Part shown: piece by piece, positions 16,004 to 24,787 of the stretch
How positions within the stretch are numbered: position 1 is the first letter of the stretch
Layout: each line of letters begins with the position of its first letter
From: Rhodococcus sp. 1163
GTDB lineage: Bacteria; Actinomycetota; Actinomycetes; Mycobacteriales; Mycobacteriaceae
DNA: 64,000 nt
Direction: 5' to 3'
Assembly (NCBI RefSeq): GCF_002091985.1
Contig: NZ_MKKX01000030.1
Span: 1 to 64,000, forward strand
Translations under genes and position numbers: made by a program
Notes under the pieces: model-generated
Databases searched by the model: none
Seen by the model: only the letters and a program-made list of their open reading frames with translations
What the model was told of the DNA's origin: nothing

Positions 16004-17376
16004 CACATGGAATCGGATCCGTCTTGACCTCGGTCAACCCGGCCACCCTCGAGATCGTGGCTGAGACCACCATCTCGACCCCAGCCGATATCGAGAAAAG
16101 AATGGCCGCGGCAACCGCCGCCTTGCCCACGTGGCGACGCAGCCTTCCCGCCCGGCAGGACCTGGCCCGACTCATCACCGGGCAAATCCACGCACACGCC
16201 GACGCGTTGGCCGAGTTGCTTACCGGCGAGCAAGGGAAACCGCTGGCCGAGGCAAAGCAGGAGATCTGGATCGCCGCCGAGGCTTTCCGCGCGGCCGCGG
16301 ATGTGGAGTGGGAGACCAGCCGTACCCAGCAGGTGCTCGGTGGGCACCACGCCACCGTGGTGCACGCTCCGTACGGCGTTGTCGCCGCGATCGTGCCCTG
16401 GAACTTTCCTATCTATCTGGCAGCAGCCAAGATTGCACCGGCGTTGATTGCCGGAAACACCGTCATCGTCAAGCCTGCGGAGACAGTATCGAGGGTGGTC
16501 ACCGAGTTCGTCGAGATTCTGTCCTCCGTCCTTCCCGAGGGTGTGATCGGGTTGGTGGCCGGCGGGCCCAGCGTCGGGCAGTCATTGGTGACGGACCGCA
16601 GGGTGCGCAAGGTGTCGTTCACCGGATCGACGCAGATCGGCCGGGAAATCATCCGTCAGTCCGCGGAAGCCGTTACGCCACTGACGCTCGAACTCGGTGG
16701 CAACGACCCCGCGATCCTGCTCGCGGACGCCGACATTGCGCAGGCCGCGGAGCGGCTCGCTGCTGGGGCGTTCATGAATGCGGGCCAGATGTGCATCGCA
16801 CCCAAGCGCGTCTACGTTCCGCGCGCACAGCACAGTGATTTCACCGAAGCACTCGCAGTACACGTGCGGCAGCGTGTCGTCGGCGACGGCCTGGAATCCG
16901 GCACCACAATGGGTCCGCTCCACACCCGGGCGCAGCGCGACTTCGTCGAGAAGCTGATCGTGGACGCGATCGCGGGTGGGGCGCGCGTAGTCACGGGTGG
17001 TCCGTCCGCTGCGAAAAGTGAACTGCCCGGCCACTTCCTGGCGCCCACCGTGCTGACGGACCTCGGTGACGATGCCGATGTAGTCAGGCTCGAGCAATTC
17101 GGTCCAGTGCTGCCGATCATCGCCTACGACAACCTCGACGAAGTCCTCACGCGTATCGACGGCCAGGAGTTCGGTCTCGGTGCGTCGGTGTGGTCCGCCG
17201 ACACGGACCGGGCACGGCAGGTGGCCGAGGGTATCGAGGCGGGCACCGTGTGGATCAACAAGCACAACGCCCTCGACGTGAACGTGCCGTTCGGCGGGGT
17301 CAAGGCCAGCGGCTTCGGCCGCGAGGGCGGTCGTGCCGGGATCGACGATTTCCTCATCACCCGTGTCATCAATTGA
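16000..17376 (+). CDS. Aldehyde dehydrogenase of the P450 operon
   Basis: 458-residue ALDH. Motifs are APYGVVAAIVPWNFPIYLAA, FTGSTQIGREI, the base glutamate in LELGGNDPAILL and the nucleophile in NAGQMCIAPKRVYV. The ATG lies in the SDR stop codon (ATGA), so P450, SDR and ALDH are made in step. The three can convert a methyl or methylene carbon to alcohol, aldehyde and acid. The substrate is not identifiable. Confidence 0.92.
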   Translation: MTHGIGSVLTSVNPATLEIVAETTISTPADIEKRMAAATAALPTWRRSLPARQDLARLITGQIHAHADALAELLTGEQGKPLAEAKQEIWIAAEAFRAAADVEWETSRTQQVLGGHHATVVHAPYGVVAAIVPWNFPIYLAAAKIAPALIAGNTVIVKPAETVSRVVTEFVEILSSVLPEGVIGLVAGGPSVGQSLVTDRRVRKVSFTGSTQIGREIIRQSAEAVTPLTLELGGNDPAILLADADIAQAAERLAAGAFMNAGQMCIAPKRVYVPRAQHSDFTEALAVHVRQRVVGDGLESGTTMGPLHTRAQRDFVEKLIVDAIAGGARVVTGGPSAAKSELPGHFLAPTVLTDLGDDADVVRLEQFGPVLPIIAYDNLDEVLTRIDGQEFGLGASVWSADTDRARQVAEGIEAGTVWINKHNALDVNVPFGGVKASGFGREGGRAGIDDFLITRVIN

Positions 17377-17432
17377 TCGATCGACCGCTATCGAACGTCC
17401 AATCATTCTTACCTCGAAATGGAGCACTCTTC

Positions 17433-18785
17433 ATGGCTGTTGAAAATATGTCCAGCGACGCTGCCCAGGATCTCGAAGATGCATATGTGTACGCCTACCC
17501 CTTGGTGTTGATGGACACCATCCGCGCGATGGTCACCAACACCGAGACCCCCACCGCAGATCGCGCGCCGCTCAACCAGTTGTTCCACTCCAGAGATTTG
17601 GCGACCCCCGCCCTCCACAGCCTCACCCGGCCGAACGTGGACACGTTGTACTCCCAGGCCTATCTTGACCTGGGAGAAGAGCCTTACCTGCTGTTCAAGC
17701 CGGAAACCGACCGGTACTGCTCGATTCAACCGTTCGATGGCTACTCGAACACCCCGGCGGTGCTCGGCACCGGGGGCGTCGGCGGAAACGACGCGGTCAC
17801 CTACGCATTGATCGGTCCACGATTCGACGGTGCGCTGCCGGAAAATGTCATCCCTGTCCCGGTGTCGACCGACTTCGTCTGGCTGCTCCTGCGCGTCCGG
17901 TGCTTCGGGCCGCCGGACCTGGAGGAGCCGCGCAAAATCCAAGACTCGATGGACCTGTATCCGCTCTCGCAGCACGGCGAAGAACACACCTACCCACGCG
18001 GGAGTTACACGCCTGATCTCGACTATGTACCCGTCCAACATCTTCAGAAGATGGACGCGTGCGAGTACTTCGATCGCTTCAACAGCCTGGTAGCCAGCAA
18101 CCCGGGTGCCCCAGAAGACCAGCCGGCCTTGGACCGATTCGCCGCACTGGGCATCGGCGCTGGATTGACATTCGATCCAGCCTCCCTTCCGAAATCCGTC
18201 CAAGAACGAGCCGGTCAGCTGCCTGGTTTCATGGGCAGTAGCAAGGTCAACGAGAGCCGCCGAATGACGGCGATCGATGGTTGGATCTACCTGGACGAGT
18301 CCATCGGAAATTTCGGCACCAAATACCTGTACCGCGCCAGAATTGCGCACGGCGGATTCGCCAACCCCGTCGATGTCACGGCCTATCCGTCAACGCAGGT
18401 GGACTCGGGCGGAGAGCCACTCACCGGCACAAAGACCTACAACCTTCATTTCGAGCCCGGCCAGTTGCCGCCATACGGTGACTGGGGCTGGTGGTCCCTC
18501 ACCGCGTACTCCGCATCCGGACAGTTGTTCGACAACGAACTCGATCGCTATGCAATCGATGACAGTCAGGATCTGACGCTCAACGATGATGGCTCACTGG
18601 ATCTTTGGATCAGTGCGACAAATCCGGGGCGCGGTCGTGAGCGCAACTGGCTGCCTGTCCGTCCAGAGAATTTCGGAATCACCCTGCGCATCTACTTCCC
18701 ACACGTCAGCGTCAACACTCATGACTGGATGCCGCCCAAGGTGACGGTAGTTCCCAGCACCGAGCCGCAAGCGGTAACGCAGTGA
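17433..18785 (+). CDS. DUF1254/DUF1214 domain protein
   Basis: 450-residue protein with the usual DUF1254 (N-terminal, DAYVYAYPLVLMDTIRAM) and DUF1214 (C-terminal, GWWSLTAYSASGQLFDNELDRYAI) arrangement. The reaction is not known; members are common in catabolic operons of actinobacteria and in some are secreted. No signal peptide is seen here. ATG at 17433 has GGAG nine bases upstream, 56 bp after the ALDH stop, so it probably belongs to the P450 transcript. Confidence 0.87.
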   Translation: MAVENMSSDAAQDLEDAYVYAYPLVLMDTIRAMVTNTETPTADRAPLNQLFHSRDLATPALHSLTRPNVDTLYSQAYLDLGEEPYLLFKPETDRYCSIQPFDGYSNTPAVLGTGGVGGNDAVTYALIGPRFDGALPENVIPVPVSTDFVWLLLRVRCFGPPDLEEPRKIQDSMDLYPLSQHGEEHTYPRGSYTPDLDYVPVQHLQKMDACEYFDRFNSLVASNPGAPEDQPALDRFAALGIGAGLTFDPASLPKSVQERAGQLPGFMGSSKVNESRRMTAIDGWIYLDESIGNFGTKYLYRARIAHGGFANPVDVTAYPSTQVDSGGEPLTGTKTYNLHFEPGQLPPYGDWGWWSLTAYSASGQLFDNELDRYAIDDSQDLTLNDDGSLDLWISATNPGRGRERNWLPVRPENFGITLRIYFPHVSVNTHDWMPPKVTVVPSTEPQAVTQ

Positions 18786-18841
18786 ACCGAAAAATTTTGT
18801 GGCGCGGACACCGGCTGCCACACCTGAGTACTGGAGGACCG

Positions 18842-20449
18842 GTGACGGAACGCGCACTATCTACTACGCCTCGACTGAGCAGTGCCATCGTGCTCGCAGC
18901 AGCGACCGCACTCTTGTTGAGTTCATGCGCGTCGAGTGAAGAGTCAGCTGCAGGCGACGCGTTGGCCGGCGTGAGCGGGCCGGTCGGAACCCAGACTGAT
19001 GCCGGCGAACCCGTAAGCGGTGGCACCTTGTCGTTCGGCTCGCTGGCACTACCCGCAACCCTGGACCCCGCACGCACCATGGCGACCGGTTCGACAGGTG
19101 GCACCGAGATGGCGGCAATCTACGACGTGCTCGTGCGCTTCGACGGTCAAGGCGGCGAGTTCGAGCCCCAACTCGCCGAGGACCTCACCGTCAGCGAAGA
19201 CGGTAAGACGTGGACGTTGACCTTGCGGGACGGGGTGACCTTCAGCAACGGCGAAAGCCTTGACGCCGAAGCGGTTCGGTGGAGCATCGATCGGTACGTC
19301 GCCAATCGTGGTCCCGACTCGCAGCTGTGGAAGAACGCTGTCTCGTCGATATCGGCACCCGACGACTCGACCGTGATCTTCGAACTGTCCACTCCCTGGG
19401 CCACATTCCCGAACATGTTGGCCATGGGCCCGGGCATGATAGTGGCCGCGCAGTCCGATCAAGCGGAGAACTTCACCCCGATCGGGGCCGGACCCTTCGT
19501 GCTGGAATCGAACAAGCCGAACGAGCAGATTCAGCTCGAACGACGCGAGGGCTATTGGGGTGGTGACGCGAAACTCGACGGCGTACGTTTCCTCCCCTCG
19601 GCAGGCGGACAACAACAGTTGGACATGTTCAACACCGGACAGCTCGAGATGTTCTTCACGGTCGAGGCACACATCGTGGCTGACGTCGTCGAGGCCGGTA
19701 ACCCCGGCTATCTGAATGTGATGAACGCCGGCAACGACGTGTTGATCAACAACGCCGATGGCCGCCCTGGGTCGGACCTGAGGGTGCGGCAGGCACTGAT
19801 CAAAGCCGTCGACCCGGTCGCATTCGACGAGCGGACTCAGGACGGGATCGGCCGTCCGAGCGTCGCGCTGTTCTCGGAGGCTTCTCGCTGGAGCACAGGT
19901 GCCCCAGCCTCGAAATACGACCCGGAAGGCGCTCGCTCGCTGCTCGCGGAAGCCAAAGCCGATGGCTACGACGGTAAGATCACGTTCACAACGCGCCAGG
20001 CACCAGAGGCGCAGGCCCGGGCACTCGCGATCCAGGCGATGCTCAACTCCGTCGGATTCGACGCAGAGGTGGAGTTCTTGAATTCCACCACCGACATCAT
20101 CCGAGTAATCAACGTCGAGAAGAACTACGACCTGGGCCAGTCCGCCCTCAGCATCCGCGATTCGGCCCCATTCCTCAAGCTCTACTCCGTCTTCCACAGT
20201 GACTCGACGGGGAATGCCTCCGGGTACGCGAACCCCGAGATGGATGAGTTGCTGGCCACACTGCAAAGGGCGAGTACGCAGGAGGAGATTCAATCAGCCA
20301 TCGACGAAATCGAGTCGCTGGCCGCCGAAACGGTACCTACTCTGCCGCTGGCAGCGCAGGACAATCTGGTGGTCTGGCAGCCTGAAGTTCAGGGCGCATC
20401 GCACAGTTTCGCCGACATCATGCTTCTCGACGAGGTCTGGCTCTCCTGA
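18842..20449 (+). CDS. Lipoprotein substrate-binding protein of the peptide/nickel ABC type (family 5)
   Basis: 535-residue secreted lipoprotein of solute-binding family 5 (OppA/DppA/NikA). The signal peptide ends in a lipobox LLLSSC near residue 33. Family features are SFGSLALPATLDPAR, the signature-like ETFSNGE region LRDGVTFSNGESLDAEAVRWSIDR and the C-terminal domain with ELLATLQ. The start is the GTG at 18842 after TGGAGGA; a GTG at 18782 inside the previous gene is in frame but would hide the signal. No permease or ATPase genes lie nearby, so it must work with a distant transporter or alone. It probably binds the P450 substrate or a ligand moving with it. Confidence 0.9.
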   Translation: MTERALSTTPRLSSAIVLAAATALLLSSCASSEESAAGDALAGVSGPVGTQTDAGEPVSGGTLSFGSLALPATLDPARTMATGSTGGTEMAAIYDVLVRFDGQGGEFEPQLAEDLTVSEDGKTWTLTLRDGVTFSNGESLDAEAVRWSIDRYVANRGPDSQLWKNAVSSISAPDDSTVIFELSTPWATFPNMLAMGPGMIVAAQSDQAENFTPIGAGPFVLESNKPNEQIQLERREGYWGGDAKLDGVRFLPSAGGQQQLDMFNTGQLEMFFTVEAHIVADVVEAGNPGYLNVMNAGNDVLINNADGRPGSDLRVRQALIKAVDPVAFDERTQDGIGRPSVALFSEASRWSTGAPASKYDPEGARSLLAEAKADGYDGKITFTTRQAPEAQARALAIQAMLNSVGFDAEVEFLNSTTDIIRVINVEKNYDLGQSALSIRDSAPFLKLYSVFHSDSTGNASGYANPEMDELLATLQRASTQEEIQSAIDEIESLAAETVPTLPLAAQDNLVVWQPEVQGASHSFADIMLLDEVWLS

Positions 20450-20471
20450 GTATCAGCGCCTAGGTGGGCAC

Positions 20472-21338
20472 TCAGAGCTTTCCCGCGGCGATCAGTTCGA
20501 CCGGATCGGAAAGATCGACCGTGCCGAGGTAGCCGCCGCGCTGCGCGATCGCATCATGCACGCCGAATCCCAGAAGATTCTGCGACTCGCGCGGCAAGGC
20601 GCGCACCTGCTCCATCGGTATCGACAGGACCTGGTTCTCCTCGGTCCGCAGCCATCCCACGCAGTAGCTGATGTGCAACCCGCGACGCCACTGATCGGCG
20701 GTGGTGTTCGCGCCGGCAGCGTGGATGGTCGAGCCAAGATAAATGATCCCCGAGCCCGCCTTCATCACCGCAGGAATCGCCTCGGCGTCAGTCGGCTGGC
20801 GCTGCGGATCCCACAAGTGACTGCCTGGGATCACCCGGGTGGCACCGTTCTCCGCAGTGAAGTCCCGCAGCGCCACCACAGACGCCAATTGAAGGGTCGG
20901 CCGCGGCTTGGGTACATGGACCCAAACGGCTTCGTCGCGGTGCAGCTGTTGGGCAGTCCCTCCGGGGCCGCGATTGAGTACCTGGCCGAGATTGAGCTGA
21001 TAGGCCGCGCAGTTCGGTAGTAACACCGCGTCGCACACTCCGCGATAAATCGGGTGGGTGAGCACCTCGGTGGCAAAAACCGTGGACTTTGCCGCCAGCC
21101 CAGCCAGGTGCTCAGTGTGTTCGCCGAAAAAGTCCGCCACCACGGCATTGACGAACCCACGCTCCGCGCCCTGCGCTCTCTCACTCAGATGGCAGTCGAG
21201 TTCGGCATTGAAACGGGTGAGGAGATCCTGGTCCAGCAGGTCTTCGACAATCACGACGCCATGCTCCTGCAGAGCGTCGGTGATTGCCTGCATCGACTCC
21301 GAGGCGTGAAGGCGGGGCGGCTGCGTCATGATCGGCAC
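20472..21338 (-). CDS. Phytanoyl-CoA dioxygenase (PhyH) family protein
   Basis: 288-residue Fe(II)/2-oxoglutarate oxygenase. The iron ligands can be read as H-x-D (QLHRDEAVW) and a distal histidine (GSTIHAAGANTT), with an arginine (WRRGLHISY) for 2-oxoglutarate. Such enzymes hydroxylate fatty acyl-CoAs or other small molecules. It is convergent with the lipoprotein gene and lies upstream of nothing on its strand but the TetR gene at 21405. Confidence 0.88.
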   Translation of the reverse strand: MPIMTQPPRLHASESMQAITDALQEHGVVIVEDLLDQDLLTRFNAELDCHLSERAQGAERGFVNAVVADFFGEHTEHLAGLAAKSTVFATEVLTHPIYRGVCDAVLLPNCAAYQLNLGQVLNRGPGGTAQQLHRDEAVWVHVPKPRPTLQLASVVALRDFTAENGATRVIPGSHLWDPQRQPTDAEAIPAVMKAGSGIIYLGSTIHAAGANTTADQWRRGLHISYCVGWLRTEENQVLSIPMEQVRALPRESQNLLGFGVHDAIAQRGGYLGTVDLSDPVELIAAGKL

Positions 21339-21404
21339 TCCTTATATGTACGAGACGTTCAAGTAGCGTGCACCAGAATTGCAGGGGCCGGTGCAGCGAT
21401 CGGC

Positions 21405-22037
21405 TCAGGGATTTCCGGCAGTGGACCCGATTGGGCTCGGCTTCGGCATCAGTGCGTTGAGGTAGAACTCGACGCATTCGACCGACAGGTCGGCCAGTGT
21501 GTACTCGGCGGTGGGGCGGAACCATCGTCCGGTAAGCCACAGGCCATCTTTGATCAGTTCGTATGCAACGTTCGGGGCGATCGATCGCCGGTAGACGCCT
21601 TCACTGATTCCGCGTTCGAGCGAGGCTATCCACAGTCTGTGGTTGCTTGCCGCCAGAGACCGGATCTGCTGGTGACCGTCGAGTTGTCGGATAGTGCTCT
21701 CTTCGTTGCGGCAAATTTGTGGCGAGTGCGGATCCTCGTCGATCAGTGTCAGGGACCTACGAATCAGCTCACCGAGTTCGAGCTCCGGAGGCAGTGACCG
21801 GTCGACAACCCGATGAAATTCGGTATTCATCGCCCGTAAGTGGCCGATGACGATCTCCTCCAGGAGCGACTCCTTCGAGGGCACGTATTGGTAGAGGCTG
21901 CTGGGAAGTACGCCGATGCTGCTTGCGATCATGCGCATCGACGTACCTGCCAAGCCGTTCTCGGCGAACAGAGTCGTTGCAGTGTGTAACACCTGCTGTT
22001 TCCGCTGTTCGGCGTTGACTGTGGCATTCGTCGGCAT
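21405..22037 (-). CDS. TetR-family regulator, FadR/AcrR type
   Basis: 210-residue TetR regulator. The helix-turn-helix is TSMRMIASSIGVLPSSLYQYVPSKESLLEEIV (residues about 28-59). The ligand domain is unremarkable. ATG at 22037 starts MPTNATVNAEQRKQ; the frame extends to 22079. Candidate targets are the PhyH gene behind it and the acyl-CoA synthetase/MHS pair, whose shared intergenic region holds a palindrome at 24624. Confidence 0.88.
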   Translation of the reverse strand: MPTNATVNAEQRKQQVLHTATTLFAENGLAGTSMRMIASSIGVLPSSLYQYVPSKESLLEEIVIGHLRAMNTEFHRVVDRSLPPELELGELIRRSLTLIDEDPHSPQICRNEESTIRQLDGHQQIRSLAASNHRLWIASLERGISEGVYRRSIAPNVAYELIKDGLWLTGRWFRPTAEYTLADLSVECVEFYLNALMPKPSPIGSTAGNP

Positions 22038-22154
22038 GATCCCCCCATTACCTGTCGAGTACCCCGAAAGACTGGCCATGATCGCTGCCGTGCTGCCAGT
22101 TGGTCGGGTCTTGCTGCGTAGGCCACTGTGGCCTGGTCGGGCGGCACAGTGGGT

Positions 22155-22225
22155 TCATCCACGTTGCCGCAGTTGCAGCTTATCGACCTTGCCGGAGGTG
22201 TCGCGGGGGAGTGCAGCTTTGTCGA
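22155..22225 (-). pseudogene. Relic of the 3' end of an acyl-CoA synthetase gene
   Basis: Reading the minus strand gives LPRDTSGKVDKLQLRQRG and a stop, almost the same last codons as the intact synthetase at 22781. The 61-bp block 22155-22215 differs from 22781-22841 at one base, and weaker likeness goes on past the stop toward 22060 and 22716. Nothing else of a synthetase is left on this side. It looks like a partial tandem duplication or a copy lost by deletion. Confidence 0.72.
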
Positions 22226-22319
22226 TCGGACCTGCAGCGAGGGGCTGGTTCGTAACGCCGCCAGTGTAATAGGACGATGACGGAGTAGTCCGGATCCCCG
22301 CGAAGGAAGGCACTCCCAT

Positions 22320-22652
22320 ATGAAACGCAAACTACTGCTCGCTTTCGCGGCAAGTGCGATGGCCGCGAGTGTAAGTGCAGCATTGCCGGCGACCGCCACA
22401 GCACAAGACATCGGTCTGAACGAGTTGCCATGCAGCGCCGAGTTCGTCCAACCCTGGGGGCCTGGCGCGTGGGCACCACCCCAGAAAGTCGTGTTCAGCC
22501 CGTTCGGAACCAAAGACATTCACTGCACTTACTTCCACGGGTTCGTTGCCGCGTACCAGGTCGACCCATGGGGCAACAAGCATCACCTCAACACGGTAAA
22601 CCTTGGGCCATGGAGCAACTACACCTATTTCTGGGATCCGGCGACTTTCTGA
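22320..22652 (+). CDS. Small secreted protein of unknown function
   Basis: 110 residues with a clear Sec signal (KRKLLLAFAASAMAASVSA, cleavage near ATATA-QD at 28/29). The mature part of about 80 residues is aromatic- and proline-rich with two cysteines. GAAGGAAGG is upstream of the ATG. I do not recognise a family. It lies alone, between the two copies of the synthetase 3' end, on the opposite strand to its neighbours. This placement suggests it came in with the rearrangement. Confidence 0.75.
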   Translation: MKRKLLLAFAASAMAASVSAALPATATAQDIGLNELPCSAEFVQPWGPGAWAPPQKVVFSPFGTKDIHCTYFHGFVAAYQVDPWGNKHHLNTVNLGPWSNYTYFWDPATF

Positions 22653-22780
22653 TAGCAGGTTCTATGCCGTCGAAGCCGAGAAGCACGCTGAACCCCTGAC
22701 CCACGTTCGCGAATCTGCGTACCCCGCAAGATGAAGCATGATCTCGGTCGCGTTGCAGTTGGTCGGCAGGGCACATGGGG

Positions 22781-22841
22781 TCATCCACGTTGCCGCAGTT
22801 GCAGCTTATCGACCTTGCCGGAGGTGTTGCGGGGGAGTGCA
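22781..22841. repeat. Direct repeat copy 2 (intact synthetase 3' end)
   Basis: Matches 22155-22215 at 60 of 61 bases, 626 bp apart. It starts exactly at the stop codon of the acyl-CoA synthetase. Confidence 0.85.
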
Positions 22842-24349
22842 TCGACAACTTCGATGTAGTGGGGGATCTTGAACTTCGCCAGCAGCGCGTTGCATTGTGC
22901 GCGTATCCGTTCGTCGATGCTCGCGTCGCTGATGGAGGTGCAGACAAAAGCTTTGCCTACTTCACCCATACGAGTGTCGTGCACGCCGATCACGGCGCAC
23001 TCGCGAACGCCGGGGACGGCAAGAATAGCCTGCTCTACTTCCGCGGGATAGACGTTGAAGCCGCCGGTTATGAACATGTCCTTGATGCGGTCGGTGATAG
23101 CGATGTTGCCTTCGGGGCTGATTGTGGCAATGTCGCCGGTGTGCAGCCAACCTTCGCTGTCGATTGCTGCAGCGGTCGCGTGCGGGTCGTCGAGATACGA
23201 GCGCATCACCAAGCGACCGCGAACGAGCAGTTCACCCGTGTGGTCCAGCTTGACCTGCATTCCGTCGATCGGGCGTCCGCACGTGGTGGCGACCGTGTGC
23301 GGTGAATCCTCGGGGCGGGTGGAGCACACGTAGCCACTGGTCTCGGTCAGACCGTAGGCGGTGAGGACGATGTCGACACCGAGTTGGTCCTGTAAGCGTT
23401 CGACGAGTGTGACCGGCACTGTCGTCGCGCCGGTGACAGCCACCCGAAGGTGTGTCAGGTCCCGAGTGCGGTGCAGTTCGGTGTCGAGTATCGACTGGAA
23501 GATCGTGGGAGCACCGGCGAGGACGGAGACCCGGTGCTTTTCGGCAAGATCGATCACGTTGTCGACGCGGAACACGGACTGCGGCACCATGCGTACCCCG
23601 TGATAGAGGCAGGCGATGAAGCCGGCCTTGTATCCGAAAGTGTGGAAAAAGGGACTCAGCAGCATGTAACAATCCTCGGGGTGGAGGGTGGCGATCGTGC
23701 CCCAGATTCGGCCGACGTGCACCGTCTGATCGTGGGTGGCGAGGACGCCTTTGCTCTTTCCCGTTGTGCCAGAGGTGAAAAGGATGTCGGCGATGTCGTC
23801 GGTGTGCACCAGCTTGGACGCGTCGTCGGCGGAGGCCAGCAGCGCGGGCGTGGCGGTGTCGAGAAAATCCAACCAGCTGGTGGACAAAGTACTCGACTGC
23901 ACAGGCGCCTCATAGGGGACCTCGATGATTGTTTTCACTGATCCCGGAGCGCCGTCACACTGTGCGAGAAGCTCTGGCAGACGGCGCTTTCCGAGGAAGT
24001 CACCGACAATTACGAGTGTCCCAGCACTGGAGCGGACAATGATGTCCAATGCCTCGCCATCGGTGTATCGAGTATTGATCGGGACCACGATCGCACCGAT
24101 GTACTGGGCGCCGAGTGCGCTGATGATCCAGTGATGCGTGTTGGGCGCCCAAATGGCAACGCAGTCGCCATGGCGGACACCGCGCCCATGCAGTGCGGCC
24201 GCGAAGTGCCGGACCGAGTCGAGTAGACCGTCCCAGGTCAACTGCGTCGGCCAGGCGGTCTGCTCATCGGATATCGCGACCTGTTCGCCCCAGGCCTGGG
24301 CTGCTGCGCGCAGCAAAGTGGGGATTGTCGTGCGTTCATTGGCCTCCAT
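22781..24349 (-). CDS. Acyl-CoA synthetase (AMP-forming ligase)
   Basis: 522-residue adenylate-forming enzyme joining a carboxylic acid to CoA. Phosphate-binding loop LFTSGTTGKSKGVLATH, adenine motif YGLTETSGYV, hinge GWLHTGDIATI and the catalytic lysine in NTSGKVDKL are all present. It is likely to activate a fatty or cyclic acid coming from the P450-SDR-ALDH route. The ATG at 24349 has GGAGAAG ahead of it; the frame reaches 24412. It is divergent from the MHS transporter, and the TetR gene at 21405 follows on its strand. Confidence 0.9.
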   Translation of the reverse strand: MEANERTTIPTLLRAAAQAWGEQVAISDEQTAWPTQLTWDGLLDSVRHFAAALHGRGVRHGDCVAIWAPNTHHWIISALGAQYIGAIVVPINTRYTDGEALDIIVRSSAGTLVIVGDFLGKRRLPELLAQCDGAPGSVKTIIEVPYEAPVQSSTLSTSWLDFLDTATPALLASADDASKLVHTDDIADILFTSGTTGKSKGVLATHDQTVHVGRIWGTIATLHPEDCYMLLSPFFHTFGYKAGFIACLYHGVRMVPQSVFRVDNVIDLAEKHRVSVLAGAPTIFQSILDTELHRTRDLTHLRVAVTGATTVPVTLVERLQDQLGVDIVLTAYGLTETSGYVCSTRPEDSPHTVATTCGRPIDGMQVKLDHTGELLVRGRLVMRSYLDDPHATAAAIDSEGWLHTGDIATISPEGNIAITDRIKDMFITGGFNVYPAEVEQAILAVPGVRECAVIGVHDTRMGEVGKAFVCTSISDASIDERIRAQCNALLAKFKIPHYIEVVDALPRNTSGKVDKLQLRQRG

Positions 24350-24787
24350 GTGCTTCTCCTGTCGTGTAACGAGGCCCACCAGCGGTGGACGGGTGTGTGT
24401 CTGTCCTACCAAGCAACAGAGTCCAAAGTGCCTTCAGTGAATCAAAGTAGCAAACGCTTGTTCTTCACCGACTACGATCGAGGATTTCTCACAGTCGGAC
24501 TGGTGGATAGAATCGTTCCGGGTCTTTAACCTGGTTATATCTGCGAATTTCGACTACTCGCAGCCTTCTGTCCTCGACGAAGTGAGCGCTTGACGTGATC
24601 GCGGTCATATAGCTATCGTTCCCACCAAGCGAATGCTTGGTTTTATGTTCTGTCCAATACGCGCTGGCTACATGGACGCCACAAAGATCACTCCTCGATG
24701 TCGGCTACCGGCCGGTCAGAGGTTGCGATTCCGCGGCGTCCAGAGGCAAGTCTTGGCCCTATGGGCCTGCAAAAGGAGTGGATCCAG
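24350..24787. promoter_or_regulatory. 438-bp divergent promoter region with palindrome
   Basis: No gene seen. On the plus strand, TTGACG (24590-24595) and TATCGT (24614-24619) with an 18-base spacer make a plausible promoter for the transporter. ACCAAGC-GAAT-GCTTGGT (24624-24641), a perfect 7-bp-arm palindrome, would cover its start point. A related CAAACGCTTG lies at about 24452. A TetR protein, perhaps that of 21405-22037, is the likely binder. Confidence 0.6.

Noticed and set aside
24591..24607. TGAC-N9-GTCA as another copy of the FMO regulon operator
   Set aside because: Spacer is nine bases, not four, and it overlaps an ordinary -35 sequence.
24624..24641. KstR2-type operator
   Set aside because: The CAAG and CTTG halves are six bases apart instead of two, so the spacing does not match.
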